64,000 nucleotides of DNA from an uncultured Pelagibacteraceae bacterium (GCA_902555585.1 CACDSY010000004.1:1-64000), one strand, 5' to 3'; numbered from the stretch's first letter, positions 17,141 through 26,482 are shown. Translations and numbers: made by a program. The notes: a model not told the origin generated them from the letters alone.

Positions 17141-18622
17141 TTATCGTATAGAGAAAGGATCTAAAGTTGGTTCATCAGATGTGTAATACCAAGTTGTCTT
17201 AACTCTAGTATAATCTTTAATTGAGTCCATTCCCGCTTCCTTTCCATATCCACTATCTTTAATTCCACCAAAAGGTGCTGAAGGAGAAATTAATCTATAA
17301 GTATTTACAAACGTTATACCTGCTCTTATTGCATTAGAAACTCTTAGACCTCTGGAGAAGTCACTAGTATAAACTCCAGAAGATAATCCATATTGATTAT
17401 CGTTCATTTTCTCTATTACCTCTTTTTCGCTATCAAATTTCATAACTGACAAAACTGGGCCAAAAAGCTCATTTTCAGCTGTTGGAAGATTATGATTATC
17501 ACATTCAATTATTGTAGGAGGAAAGTAATATCCCTCATTTGAAAATGGGTGTCTTTCACCACCACATTTTATTTTTCCACCCTGCTCTGTAGTTTTTTTT
17601 ATGTTTTTTTCAATAATTTCTAACTGTTTATAATTACTCAAAGGCCCCATTTCTGTATCTGGATCCATAGGAGCACCAATTTTAATTTTTTCAGCTCTTT
17701 TTGTGAGTTTATCGAGAAACTCATCGTAAATTCCTTTTTGTAGATATAGTCTTGAACCAGCAATACAACTCTGTCCGCTAGCTCCAAATATTCCTGCAGT
17801 AATTCCATTAATAGCATTTTCTTGATGAGCATCATCAAATACTGCAACAGGACTTTTTCCCCCAAGTTCTAAGCTTACTTCTGACAAATTTTCTGCAGAA
17901 TTTCTAATAATATGTCTTGCAGTTTCTGGCCCTCCTGTAAAAGCAACTTTTTCAACTAAATTATGTGTAGTTAGAGCCTTTCCACATGGGTCTCCAAATC
18001 CTGTGATAACATTAACTACTCCTTTAGGAATACCAGTTTCTTCAATAAGTTTCGCAAATTCAAACATTACTGCTGGAGCAAGCTCTGAGGATTTAATAAC
18101 CACCGTGTTTCCCATTGCTAAAGCAGGCGCAAGTTTTGTAGCTGTTAAAAACATTTGAGAATTCCATGGAACAATTGCAGCAATAACACCAATAGGTATT
18201 CTTGAAGTTATTGCTTGAATATTTGGTTTATCTATTGGCAGAACTGTGCCTTCGACCTTGTCAGCCATACCTGCATAATAATCATAATACTCAGCAATAT
18301 AATTTGCCTGTTTATTTGTTTCTCTATAAAGTTTTCCAGTATCTATAGTTTCAATTTTTCCAAGTAATTCTGCGTTGTCTCTAAGTTTATTTCCAATAGC
18401 TCTTAGAAACTTTGCTCTTTCACGCGGTAATATTTTAGGCCAATCTCCTTCAAAGGCTTTTTGAGCTGCTTGAACTGCTTTATCTACATCAGAAGCACTT
18501 GCCTCAGGAACAACTGCCCATGGTTTATTATCCTCAGGATTTAAAGTTTCAAAAGTTTTTTTAGTATCAGAGTCAACCCATTGTCCCCCTATAAACATTT
18601 TATATTTTTTTAATTCAGGCAT
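17141..18622 (-). CDS. NAD(P)-dependent aldehyde dehydrogenase
   Basis: A 493-residue enzyme of the ALDH superfamily, normal length. Catalytic residues are present: N154 in 'VPWNSQ', E252 in 'LELGGKSP' and nucleophile C286 in 'GQSCIAGSR'. It oxidises an aldehyde to the acid with NAD(P)+. Overall similarity is to betaine-aldehyde/hydroxymuconic-semialdehyde-type ALDHs, but the substrate cannot be fixed. It overlaps the upstream alpha/beta hydrolase by 8 bp and is followed 3 bp later by an EamA transporter, so it probably finishes the pathway begun by the LLM monooxygenase and ThDP enzyme upstream. Confidence 0.92.
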   Translation of the reverse strand: MPELKKYKMFIGGQWVDSDTKKTFETLNPEDNKPWAVVPEASASDVDKAVQAAQKAFEGDWPKILPRERAKFLRAIGNKLRDNAELLGKIETIDTGKLYRETNKQANYIAEYYDYYAGMADKVEGTVLPIDKPNIQAITSRIPIGVIAAIVPWNSQMFLTATKLAPALAMGNTVVIKSSELAPAVMFEFAKLIEETGIPKGVVNVITGFGDPCGKALTTHNLVEKVAFTGGPETARHIIRNSAENLSEVSLELGGKSPVAVFDDAHQENAINGITAGIFGASGQSCIAGSRLYLQKGIYDEFLDKLTKRAEKIKIGAPMDPDTEMGPLSNYKQLEIIEKNIKKTTEQGGKIKCGGERHPFSNEGYYFPPTIIECDNHNLPTAENELFGPVLSVMKFDSEKEVIEKMNDNQYGLSSGVYTSDFSRGLRVSNAIRAGITFVNTYRLISPSAPFGGIKDSGYGKEAGMDSIKDYTRVKTTWYYTSDEPTLDPFSIR

Positions 18623-19388
18623 TTTGTATATGATCTTTAATTGCTTTATTTACATCATAAGAGCATTCAATACTACATAGATGTTTGCCCACAGGTATTA
18701 TTTTTACTTCGGAGTTTTTAATTTTTTTACTTAGTTTATTAGACATTTCTGGAGTTGAGCCTACATCACCTTCTCCAGTCATCACAAGTGTTTTGACATT
18801 AATATTTTCAAATTTTTCGTTATCTTTGTGATTTACAAACAACGAGTAAACTTTAATAAAGTTGTCCATATTATTATTGTTAAGAATTGAGAAAATTTTA
18901 TCTGAAATTAGAGGATTTTTCTCAATAAAATCCTTATTAAACCATCTATTGAGTGCGTCTTTTGTCAGTTTTTTATCTTTTTTTGTCTGTTCAAACCTTT
19001 CATCTACTATCTTCTGTTCATTATCAGATCTATTAAATATTGAGCACAACAATGTTAGGGATTTCAATCTATCACTAAATCTCGTTGCAAAGTTTCTTGC
19101 AATCAAAGAGCCTATTGAAAATCCAATAAGGTGAATTTTATTAAATTTTAATTCATCAATAAGATCAATAATTTGATCTGAAAAATCATCAAAACTTATT
19201 TTTTCTTTATTTAAGGGTGTTCTACCGTGCCCAAGGATATCATAAATTAAAACTGTGTTATCAAATTCATTAAATTGTAGATCCCATATATTATGATCAA
19301 GACCCACACCATGAATAAATACTATTGGAATTCCTTCTTTTTGATTTAGTTTATAGAATGTACCTTTGGAGTCTGTTGCATTGATCAT
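18615..19388 (-). CDS. Alpha/beta fold hydrolase
   Basis: A 257-residue cytoplasmic hydrolase. The oxyanion motif 'HGVGLDHNIW' is at residues 26-35, nucleophile S91 in 'GFSIGS', acid D208 in 'GEGD', and H236 in 'GKHLCS', so the triad is complete. The closest general type is the 3-oxoadipate enol-lactonase/RutD group. The cap segment 'NRWFNKDFIEKNP' (147-159) recurs almost unchanged in the hydrolase at 32316-33086, marking the two as paralogues. The gene lies 2 bp after the PF06684 gene and overlaps the ALDH by 8 bp. Confidence 0.88.
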   Translation of the reverse strand: MINATDSKGTFYKLNQKEGIPIVFIHGVGLDHNIWDLQFNEFDNTVLIYDILGHGRTPLNKEKISFDDFSDQIIDLIDELKFNKIHLIGFSIGSLIARNFATRFSDRLKSLTLLCSIFNRSDNEQKIVDERFEQTKKDKKLTKDALNRWFNKDFIEKNPLISDKIFSILNNNNMDNFIKVYSLFVNHKDNEKFENINVKTLVMTGEGDVGSTPEMSNKLSKKIKNSEVKIIPVGKHLCSIECSYDVNKAIKDHIQNA

Positions 19389-19390
19389 TA

Positions 19391-19978
19391 TTATTTTGGT
19401 TCAATGCCCATCTCCTTCATATCTTGGTACCTATCACCTGTTCTTGCATGAGCTCTACCTGTCGAAGCGCCACCAATTGCAATAACTATTTCATCATCAA
19501 ATGGAGCATCATGAATTGTAAACTCATGTGTAAGATAATATGGTCTTAAACCGGAGTCCGTTTTGTGCATCATTGGAATAGATAATTTTGATCCGGCCGG
19601 ACCTCTTGTGTTTGTAAAACTTAAATAAGAAGTTCCTCCAACAGCGTCTCTGAATTTATTACCAAATCTTAATGTATGAATAAATGCTGATGCATGCTCT
19701 ATTTCTCCATTCAGTCCAACTACACCTGCTTTCCCGTAAGCTAATATTTTATCAGGAGAGCCTATTTCTTTTATAAGTTCAGGAACCAATAAATCTCCAA
19801 GTTTAGGAGCTAGATCTAAAATAATGGGTTTTAAGTCTTCTACAAAACCTTTTCCATCCCAAGGATTTTTAAAAACTGCAGCAACAGAAACCATTAAAAC
19901 TGGCTCGATAGCTTCTTTTCCACCTTCAATAAAAGTCTTATCTACAAATTTAGTAAACTTACGTAATTCTAATTTCAT
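19391..19978 (-). CDS. Amino acid synthesis family protein (PF06684, DUF1185)
   Basis: A 195-residue protein with the PF06684 pattern: 'AVFKNPWDGKGFVEDLKP', 'GKAGVVGLNGEIEHASAFIHTLRFGNKFRDA', and 'IHDAPFDDEIVIAIGGASTGRAHARTGDRYQDM' at the C-terminus. Despite the family name no member has, to my knowledge, a proven reaction. The conserved His, Glu and Arg cluster suggests an enzyme. Its start overlaps the ThDP enzyme by 4 bp (ATGA) and it ends 2 bp before the hydrolase, so it is almost certainly a dedicated part of this pathway. Confidence 0.87.
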   Translation of the reverse strand: MKLELRKFTKFVDKTFIEGGKEAIEPVLMVSVAAVFKNPWDGKGFVEDLKPIILDLAPKLGDLLVPELIKEIGSPDKILAYGKAGVVGLNGEIEHASAFIHTLRFGNKFRDAVGGTSYLSFTNTRGPAGSKLSIPMMHKTDSGLRPYYLTHEFTIHDAPFDDEIVIAIGGASTGRAHARTGDRYQDMKEMGIEPK

Positions 19979-21675
19979 TTTTTAATTCTATGTGTAAAGC
20001 TATCTCTCCTAAAACTGTATAACGCTTTTGGATCTACATCAACATCTATAACAACTGGTTTATTTAAATTTAGTGCACTTTTTACTGCCTCATTAACTTC
20101 TGATAATTTTTTAACTTTAATTCCTTTAGCACCATATAGTTTAGCAACTTCGTCAAAAGGAGGACTTTGGATATCAGCTCCTAAATATCTTTCACCATAG
20201 AAATCTTTTTGATACGCTTTTTCTGCTCCCCAACTTTTATTATTCATTACAATTGTAATTGTGTTAATGCCATGCTCTACAGCTGTACTTAATTCAGAAA
20301 TAGTCATTCCAAATCCACCATCACCCATTAAACTAACAACAGTTTTATTAGGTTTTGCAACCTTTATTCCCAAACCACATGCAAATGAGAAGCCTACTAA
20401 ACCAAAATCAAGGGGAGTGAAAAGCGCAGGAGGATTGTAATATTCTAAAGCATCTGTTGCTTGAAGGCAGAGTGTGCCAGCATCGAGTGTTATTGCAGTA
20501 TTTTTCGGTAGTACTTTTCTTAATTCTTTGAATAGACCGTTTGGTTGGATTGGAAAATTTTTTGATTTTATATTATCTCTATTTTTAAGAAATTTTGATC
20601 TCTCTAACAAAAATCTATTTGTCCACTCTTTGTAATTGAAAATTTTCTTTTGTTTTCTTAATTCAGCTAAAATTTGATCTGTTACCAGAGCAGCATCCCC
20701 ATGAATACCTACATTAACTGGAAAGTATCTTCCTATCATTGTTTTTTCTAACTCAATTTGTACAATTTTCGCGTTTTTATTTATATTGTCATACGAATAG
20801 AAAGTGGAATTGAAACCAAGTCTTGTACCAATTGCAATAATTAGCTCTGCTTCTTTGACTAATCTTGATGCAACAATATTTCCTCTAGGACCCATTTGTC
20901 CTGCATTTAACTTATGACTGAATGGAATCGCATCTCCATGTCCTGCTGCAGTTACAATTGGAATATTTAAAAATTCAGCAAGCTTTGTTACAGACTTAAA
21001 TTTCGAATTATATTTTATTCCTCCTCCAGCAACAATCACAGTTTTTTTTGAGTTGAGAATAAGTTTTACAGTTCTGTCAATTGAATTCTTTTTACTTTTT
21101 AAGTCACTTTCAGTTTTATAGGATTTTTTATTGTCATTAATCTTAAACTTTGAAGTATCAGAAAGAACATTTCTTGGAAGGTTTATACAAACTGGTCCTC
21201 TTCGAGGTGACATTGCAAGATTAAAAGCATCTCTAAAAGCCATTGGTATATGACTTACCTTTTTTACTGTCCAAGTTTTTTTTGTTATAGGATCAAAAAG
21301 CGATTGTTGATCAAGTCCTTGAAAGGCATCTTCCATCTTGTCTTTAGTAGAATATAAACCTGCAATAGATACCACAGGAGAAAATGCTGCTTTTGCTTGC
21401 GCTATGCCTGTGACAAGATTAGTTGCTCCAGGACCGTTTTGACCAGCAATTATTACACCTGGTTGATTAGAAACTCGTGCATATCCATCTGCCATATGTG
21501 TTCCAGTTCTTTCGTCTCTTACACCGATAAATTTAATTTTTTTTTCATGATACAACGCATCAAACATTTCCATTGTAGCTGAACCAATTAAGCCAAAGAC
21601 ATGTTTAACTTTTTCTTTTTTTAGAGATTTCACTGCCGCTTGACCACCGGTCAAGGTATTCTTGGACTTAATCAC
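19975..21675 (-). CDS. Thiamine diphosphate-dependent enzyme, sulfoacetaldehyde acetyltransferase/acetolactate synthase-like
   Basis: A 566-residue three-domain ThDP enzyme. The catalytic Glu is E55 in 'VRDERTGTHMADGYAR', 'GQNGPGATNLVTGIAQA' follows, and the ThDP/Mg site is 'GDGGFGMTISELSTAVEHG' through 'NNKSWGAEK'. The 'GLIGSATMEMFD', 'NGPG' and 'WGAEKAYQKDFYGERY' segments resemble Xsc (sulfoacetaldehyde acetyltransferase) more than IlvB, but the similarity is read by eye. It would cleave or join a 2-carbon unit next to a carbonyl. It overlaps the LLM gene and the PF06684 gene by 4 bp each. No phosphotransacetylase is nearby, so an Xsc role is unproven. Confidence 0.85.
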   Translation of the reverse strand: MIKSKNTLTGGQAAVKSLKKEKVKHVFGLIGSATMEMFDALYHEKKIKFIGVRDERTGTHMADGYARVSNQPGVIIAGQNGPGATNLVTGIAQAKAAFSPVVSIAGLYSTKDKMEDAFQGLDQQSLFDPITKKTWTVKKVSHIPMAFRDAFNLAMSPRRGPVCINLPRNVLSDTSKFKINDNKKSYKTESDLKSKKNSIDRTVKLILNSKKTVIVAGGGIKYNSKFKSVTKLAEFLNIPIVTAAGHGDAIPFSHKLNAGQMGPRGNIVASRLVKEAELIIAIGTRLGFNSTFYSYDNINKNAKIVQIELEKTMIGRYFPVNVGIHGDAALVTDQILAELRKQKKIFNYKEWTNRFLLERSKFLKNRDNIKSKNFPIQPNGLFKELRKVLPKNTAITLDAGTLCLQATDALEYYNPPALFTPLDFGLVGFSFACGLGIKVAKPNKTVVSLMGDGGFGMTISELSTAVEHGINTITIVMNNKSWGAEKAYQKDFYGERYLGADIQSPPFDEVAKLYGAKGIKVKKLSEVNEAVKSALNLNKPVVIDVDVDPKALYSFRRDSFTHRIKK

Positions 21676-22841
21676 GATACTTTTTTAACTTCAGTATCTA
21701 GATCATCTTTAAAGTTAGGCATTACTTTTTCAGTGAATAGTTTAATACTTTTCATGCAATCTTCATGTTTAACACCCGGAAAGTTAGACCAGACTTGAAG
21801 ATTTTGAAGATTAAGCTCTGATTGAAGTTCTTTAATCTTATCTGTTACATATTCAGGAGTACCAAATAACATATTTCGCTTATGTAAAAACTCGTAATTA
21901 AGAAGATCTAATTTACCCTTTGTTTCTGGAAGTTCTTCACCGGGATCCATGTGATTACCAAGACCTCTCCAATGACAAACCCATTTCATATAATTTACCA
22001 TATGTTGTCCTGCTTTTTCTTTAGCCTCTTCCATAGTATCAGCAACAAACATATCTCTAACGAGAGTAACACCTTTACCTAAAGGAACATTTTTTTTAGT
22101 AACTTCCGATCTTTTATTTTTGTAAGCTTCAAATCTTATTTTCAATGCTTTAACTGTAGGTATCCACATAATTACATTTATGTTATTTTCTGCAGCCCAC
22201 TCTATAGATCTTATACCATCAACAACTTGATGTATTGGAGGGTGTGGATTTTGATAAGGCTTTGGAAGAACACTAATTTTTTTCATTGTGTTATCTTCCA
22301 TATTCATAAATTCTTCACTTGGCGGGCTCATGTCATGCTGCCAAACATAATTTGGTGAAGGGTAAGTATAAAATTCTCCATCATGATTAAAAAATTTTTC
22401 TGACCATGCTTTTTTCAAAATTTCTAATGTTTCAGCAAATAATCTAAAATTTTTTGCCTGATCTTTTAAATCTGCTTCTTTGTTTAAATTAATTGCCTCT
22501 CTCCCATAAACTCCTCTTGCAACACCAACTTCTACTCTTCCTTTTGAAAGTTGATCAAGTGTAGCAATATCTTCTGCTAATCTTATAGGATTATGAAAAG
22601 TTATTACATTTGCTGCTTGTCCTATTCTTATTTTTTTTGTTCTTGCTGCAGCATCTGCTCCTAGCATTAGGGGATTGGTACACGACTCCATTCCTTCATG
22701 GTTAAAATGGTGTTCAGTAAACCAAATTGAATTCCAACTGTTTTGATCACAATATTCGGTGATCTGTTTAGTTTCATCTAATAATTTATGATACGGTTTG
22801 TGTGTCCAATTTGTAGTATTACAAAAATAACCAAACTTCAT
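21672..22841 (-). CDS. LLM class flavin-dependent oxidoreductase (luciferase-like monooxygenase)
   Basis: From the ATG at 22841 the protein has 389 residues; a longer frame to 22883 exists but the SD AAAGGAGG four bases before this ATG decides the start. The luciferase-like TIM barrel begins 'MKFGYFCNTTNW' and contains 'IWFTEHHFNHEGM', 'IRIGQAANVITFHNPIRLAEDIATLDQLSKGRVEVGVARG', typical of the bacterial-luciferase/alkanal monooxygenase group. It would use FMNH2 and O2, from a separate flavin reductase not seen in the window. It is the first gene of the operon continuing through the ThDP enzyme (4 bp overlap), PF06684, hydrolase, ALDH and EamA. Confidence 0.9.
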   Translation of the reverse strand: MKFGYFCNTTNWTHKPYHKLLDETKQITEYCDQNSWNSIWFTEHHFNHEGMESCTNPLMLGADAAARTKKIRIGQAANVITFHNPIRLAEDIATLDQLSKGRVEVGVARGVYGREAINLNKEADLKDQAKNFRLFAETLEILKKAWSEKFFNHDGEFYTYPSPNYVWQHDMSPPSEEFMNMEDNTMKKISVLPKPYQNPHPPIHQVVDGIRSIEWAAENNINVIMWIPTVKALKIRFEAYKNKRSEVTKKNVPLGKGVTLVRDMFVADTMEEAKEKAGQHMVNYMKWVCHWRGLGNHMDPGEELPETKGKLDLLNYEFLHKRNMLFGTPEYVTDKIKELQSELNLQNLQVWSNFPGVKHEDCMKSIKLFTEKVMPNFKDDLDTEVKKVS

Positions 22842-22845
22842 TAAG

Positions 22846-22853
22846 CCTCCTTT
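22846..22853 (-). promoter_or_regulatory. Strong Shine-Dalgarno deciding the LLM start
   Basis: On the minus strand AAAGGAGG lies 4 nt before ATG at 22841. It rules out the upstream in-frame ATG at 22883 and suggests high expression of the first gene of the operon. Confidence 0.85.
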
Positions 22854-22941
22854 AAAAATTAATTTAAAGACGACCGATCCCACTTTCGTATATGATTTTA
22901 CGACGAGTTATGTATCGCTTTATGCAATAATATTATTATTC

Positions 22942-23913
22942 TTACCTTTGATATTCAACGAATTTTTTAAGGGATTTATTAAGAAATTTATCATATCTGA
23001 TACCATTTTTTGCTAATTTCTTATTATTAAGAAATGAAAGATTCATTTTAAAGTCATATGAGGGTTCAAAAAAGAAAGGAACTGAAAGCCTTTTTTGCTT
23101 GTTCCATAATACCCTATGATTAGTTGCTTTAAACTTACCTTTGCTTAAATATTCTAGCGCTCTACCTGTATTCACTACCAAGGCATTTTTATTGAAAGGG
23201 ACATCATACCATTTTTTTGTTTTTCGGTTTTGAACTTGCAACCCCCCTTTTTTGTTTTGATATAAAACTGTGAAAATACCACTATCAACATGCGTCTCAC
23301 ATCCAAGTGCTACCCCATCTTCTTTAGATATTTCGATTGGTTTAGATTGATTAGAGTAATAATTAAATCTTAAAGTACTGAGTGTTTTAAGTCTTGAAAA
23401 AACTTTTTTTGATAAATTAGTGTCTTTTTTATAAATTTTTATAATACTTTTAAAAAGAGTTTCGCTTAGATTAAATAAATTTTCATAATAATCAGCTAGT
23501 TTTTTAATGGATTGTTTGTTAAATGATTTTTCTATGTTCAAATGCTCGATGTATTGAGTTCTGGTTTTTTTGGAAAAACCTTTTGTCACTTTCAAGTCAC
23601 CTAAGTCTAATCCTTCTTTTCCATTAACATCATTTGGAAAATATCCTCGATAAATATTTTTGTTCTTTTTATTCCATTTCTTTGGAGCTAACTTAAATTT
23701 GTTGTTTTTATTTGATTTAAAAAAATTTTCTCCAATTTTGCATACTCTATTTATTTGTTTTAATTTAATTCCATGACCGATTATTTGAAAAAAACCAACC
23801 TCGACACAGGCTTTTTCAATTTTTCTTGTTATTTTTAATGTTGCTTTTGAATTGAAGTTTTTTTTTAGAATAGGATTAATATTTATTGTTGGAATATAAT
23901 TTTTTCTTATCAT
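22942..23913 (-). CDS. Isopenicillin N synthase-like 2OG-Fe(II) oxygenase
   Basis: A 323-residue protein of the IPNS/DIOX family. N-terminal 'VEVGFFQIIGHGI' is the family DIOX_N motif. The metal site is H208, D210 ('ETHVDSGIFTVLYQ') and H266 ('ATNHRVLW'), and the co-substrate motif R275-x-S277 ('KRLSVPFFFEP') is present. It therefore should be an active oxygenase, of unknown substrate; plant and bacterial relatives act on hormones, flavonoids and peptides. It is unusually Lys/Asn-rich even for this window. It overlaps the EamA gene upstream by 4 bp, so the pair is probably co-translated. Confidence 0.87.
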   Translation of the reverse strand: MIRKNYIPTININPILKKNFNSKATLKITRKIEKACVEVGFFQIIGHGIKLKQINRVCKIGENFFKSNKNNKFKLAPKKWNKKNKNIYRGYFPNDVNGKEGLDLGDLKVTKGFSKKTRTQYIEHLNIEKSFNKQSIKKLADYYENLFNLSETLFKSIIKIYKKDTNLSKKVFSRLKTLSTLRFNYYSNQSKPIEISKEDGVALGCETHVDSGIFTVLYQNKKGGLQVQNRKTKKWYDVPFNKNALVVNTGRALEYLSKGKFKATNHRVLWNKQKRLSVPFFFEPSYDFKMNLSFLNNKKLAKNGIRYDKFLNKSLKKFVEYQR

Positions 23914-24860
23914 CTATTTGCTGGTGTATCTGTAGCAATCATTTGTCCTCGTACTTTTTCTCTAAAATAAATATACGCACCAGCACCAATAATTATTGAT
24001 GCTCCAAGAAAAGTTCTTGGCACTGGAATTGTTTCAAATAATATGTAACCAGCTACCATTGCAAACACTATGTATGAATACTCAAATAATGAAACAACTG
24101 ATGGTGAGGCAATACTATAAGCAGTAAATACACAAAAAAACGAAATCGATGCAACTATTCCCATAATTATAACATAAGGCCAAGCCTCACCTGGATTAGT
24201 AAACCATTCTCTCACAATAAATTGCAAAGTTGGATCTGTAAAAGTATTAAATTTTCCATCGCCACTAACAAAAAATATTACCAAACTCGCAAATAATGCA
24301 AAAATATAAAGCCATGTCATTTGAGTATAGATAGTATCTTTATCAGATGTATATTTTGTTATAGTCATCGAGATTGAATAGCAAAGCGCACATGCTACAG
24401 GTGCTAATTTAAAGAAATTAAAATCATCTAAAGATGGATTTAAAACAATCAATACACCAACAAATCCAACAACTATTGCACTCCATCTTCTAATTCCAAT
24501 TTTTTCTTTTAAGAAAAATTTAGCAAACATAGACATAAAGAACGGGCAGGAGAAAAATAGTGCACTTGTCATAGCAAGTGTCATAAAGGTCAGTGAAATA
24601 TAAAAAAAACTAAAACCAAAGAAAAAACATACAACTCTTATTAGTGTTAATAATGGGTAATGTGTTTTTAAAGATATTGTTTTTTTAGTTATTAAAACAA
24701 AGGATAGCAAAAATACTGATTGTATAAGGGTTCTTCCAAAATAAAGCTCGAATAAAGCAATATCCTCAAAAATAAACTTAATTAGAGAATCTTGTATTGA
24801 AAAAAAAGCCATACCAGTCATTATAAAAAAAATACCTCTGGTATTTTGGTTTGTATCCAT
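23910..24860 (-). CDS. EamA/DMT superfamily transporter
   Basis: A 316-residue inner-membrane protein with ten hydrophobic segments. The N-terminus 'GIFFIMTGMAFFSIQDSLIKFIFE' and the end-of-half motif 'FFSCPFFMSMFAKFFLKEKIGIRRWSAIVVGFVGVLIVLNP' are characteristic of the RarD/YdcZ-like EamA type. The same motif recurs closely in the transporter at 42045-42977, so the two are paralogues. It ends in a 4 bp overlap with the IPNS-like oxygenase gene, suggesting that it moves that enzyme's substrate or product. Confidence 0.88.
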   Translation of the reverse strand: MDTNQNTRGIFFIMTGMAFFSIQDSLIKFIFEDIALFELYFGRTLIQSVFLLSFVLITKKTISLKTHYPLLTLIRVVCFFFGFSFFYISLTFMTLAMTSALFFSCPFFMSMFAKFFLKEKIGIRRWSAIVVGFVGVLIVLNPSLDDFNFFKLAPVACALCYSISMTITKYTSDKDTIYTQMTWLYIFALFASLVIFFVSGDGKFNTFTDPTLQFIVREWFTNPGEAWPYVIIMGIVASISFFCVFTAYSIASPSVVSLFEYSYIVFAMVAGYILFETIPVPRTFLGASIIIGAGAYIYFREKVRGQMIATDTPANR

Positions 24861-24895
24861 GAGACACCTATATCAAATCAGTAGTAATAATAATA

Positions 24896-26482
24896 TTAAT
24901 TATTTAAAATTGCCTCTGAACCTTTTTCAGCAATCATTAGTGTAGGAGCATTTAGGTTTGCACTTGGAATTTCAGGTATCACTGATGCATCAATTACTCT
25001 TAAATTTCCAATCCCATTTACTTTCAAATCCTGGTCTACTACTGCCATACCATCAACTCCCATTTTGCATGTTCCGCAAGGATGATAAGCAGTATCTGCT
25101 TTAGATCTAACATATTCATTTAATTCATCATCTGACTGTGCATCAAAACCTGGCCCAACTTCATCACCAGCATGCTCTGCTAAAGCTGGCTGTGATAGAA
25201 TTTTTCTTGCAACATGAATACATTCTCTTGTTTGTTTAAGATCTTCTTCTTCTTTTAAATAGTTAAATAATATTTTAGGATAATCATATGGGTCTGAGGA
25301 ATTAAGTGTTATTTCACCTCTACTTTTTGGATGATTTGGACTTGCATGTAATTGGTAACCATGTGAGTCAGGATCTTCTAGGCCGTGATTTATCACAAAT
25401 GATGGAAAAAAATGAAATTGAATGTTAGCAACTTTTCTTTCTGGCGATGATTTTGCAAAACCACCAGCCTCCAAAAATGATTTTGAGCAAGGTCCAGATT
25501 TAAACATAAACCATTGCATACCTGCTAAAATTTTAGGTATTAATTTTGTGTATGTGTAAAGTGTATTAGGAGTTTTACATTTTTGCTGTATGTAAGTTTC
25601 AAGATGATCTTGTAAATTTTTTCCAACCCCCTTTGAGTGATGAATAACTTTAATACCATTATCTCTAAGATGGGTTTCATCACCTATACCAGATAACATT
25701 AATAATTGTGGTGAATTTATAGATCCTCCACTCAAAATTACTTCTTTATTTGCATAAATCTTTTCAACTTTGTTATTTATTTTTACTTGAAGACCAACTG
25801 CTTTTTTTCCATCAAATAGTATCTTTTCAACAAATGAGTTTTTTAAAATATTTAAATTTTTTCTATTTTTAACAGGGTTTAAATAATACTTGGCAACTCC
25901 AGCTCTCTCACCTTGATGCATTGTTGTATCAAACATACCAAAACCCTCTTGTTCCTCACCATTCATATCTATATTTGTTTTGTGACCGGCTTCAGCTGCG
26001 GCATCAATAAATGCTTTAAATAATGGATTTGAATTTTTAGATAAATTTATCGGAAGTGGACCCAATGATCCTCTGTATTGATTTTCACCTTCAGACCAAG
26101 TTTCAATCTTCTTAAAATAAGGAAGAACTTTATCATAGGACCAATCATCCAAACCAAAGTTTTCCCATCTAGTATAGTCATCTCTATTTCCTCTTACAAA
26201 GACCATTCCATTATGAGATGAGCATCCCCCAATCATCTTTCCTCTAGGGCAAAAAACACGTCTATTGTTCAGATATGGCTCAGGTTCTGAATAATATTTC
26301 CAATTATATTTGGGATCATGCATCGTATATAGAAGAGCTAATGGCATTTTAACCTTCCAAATATCACTAGATCCACCTGCCTCAAAAATAGCTACAGAAT
26401 TGTTAGGATTCTCAGATAGCCTATTTGCTACTACACATCCAGCTGAACCAGCACCAACTATGAGATAATCGAAAGCTTGCAT
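24896..26482 (-). CDS. GMC family FAD oxidoreductase, choline dehydrogenase-like
   Basis: A 528-residue flavoenzyme. The FAD-binding motif 'YLIVGAGSAGCVVANRLSE' is at residues 6-24, GMC signature 1 around 'RGKMIGGCSSHNGMVFVRG', signature 2 'GGSINSPQLLMLSGIG', and the catalytic C-terminal 'AYHPCGTCKMG' with 'NLNAPTLMIAEKGSEAI'. Family members oxidise alcohols such as choline to aldehydes, passing electrons to the respiratory chain. Length fits BetA. Choline oxidation would suit the betaine-rich neighbourhood, but many GMC paralogues have other alcohols as substrates. It starts directly at the TauD stop (0 bp gap) and is the last gene of the minus-strand unit 29371-24896. Confidence 0.87.
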   Translation of the reverse strand: MQAFDYLIVGAGSAGCVVANRLSENPNNSVAIFEAGGSSDIWKVKMPLALLYTMHDPKYNWKYYSEPEPYLNNRRVFCPRGKMIGGCSSHNGMVFVRGNRDDYTRWENFGLDDWSYDKVLPYFKKIETWSEGENQYRGSLGPLPINLSKNSNPLFKAFIDAAAEAGHKTNIDMNGEEQEGFGMFDTTMHQGERAGVAKYYLNPVKNRKNLNILKNSFVEKILFDGKKAVGLQVKINNKVEKIYANKEVILSGGSINSPQLLMLSGIGDETHLRDNGIKVIHHSKGVGKNLQDHLETYIQQKCKTPNTLYTYTKLIPKILAGMQWFMFKSGPCSKSFLEAGGFAKSSPERKVANIQFHFFPSFVINHGLEDPDSHGYQLHASPNHPKSRGEITLNSSDPYDYPKILFNYLKEEEDLKQTRECIHVARKILSQPALAEHAGDEVGPGFDAQSDDELNEYVRSKADTAYHPCGTCKMGVDGMAVVDQDLKVNGIGNLRVIDASVIPEIPSANLNAPTLMIAEKGSEAILNN

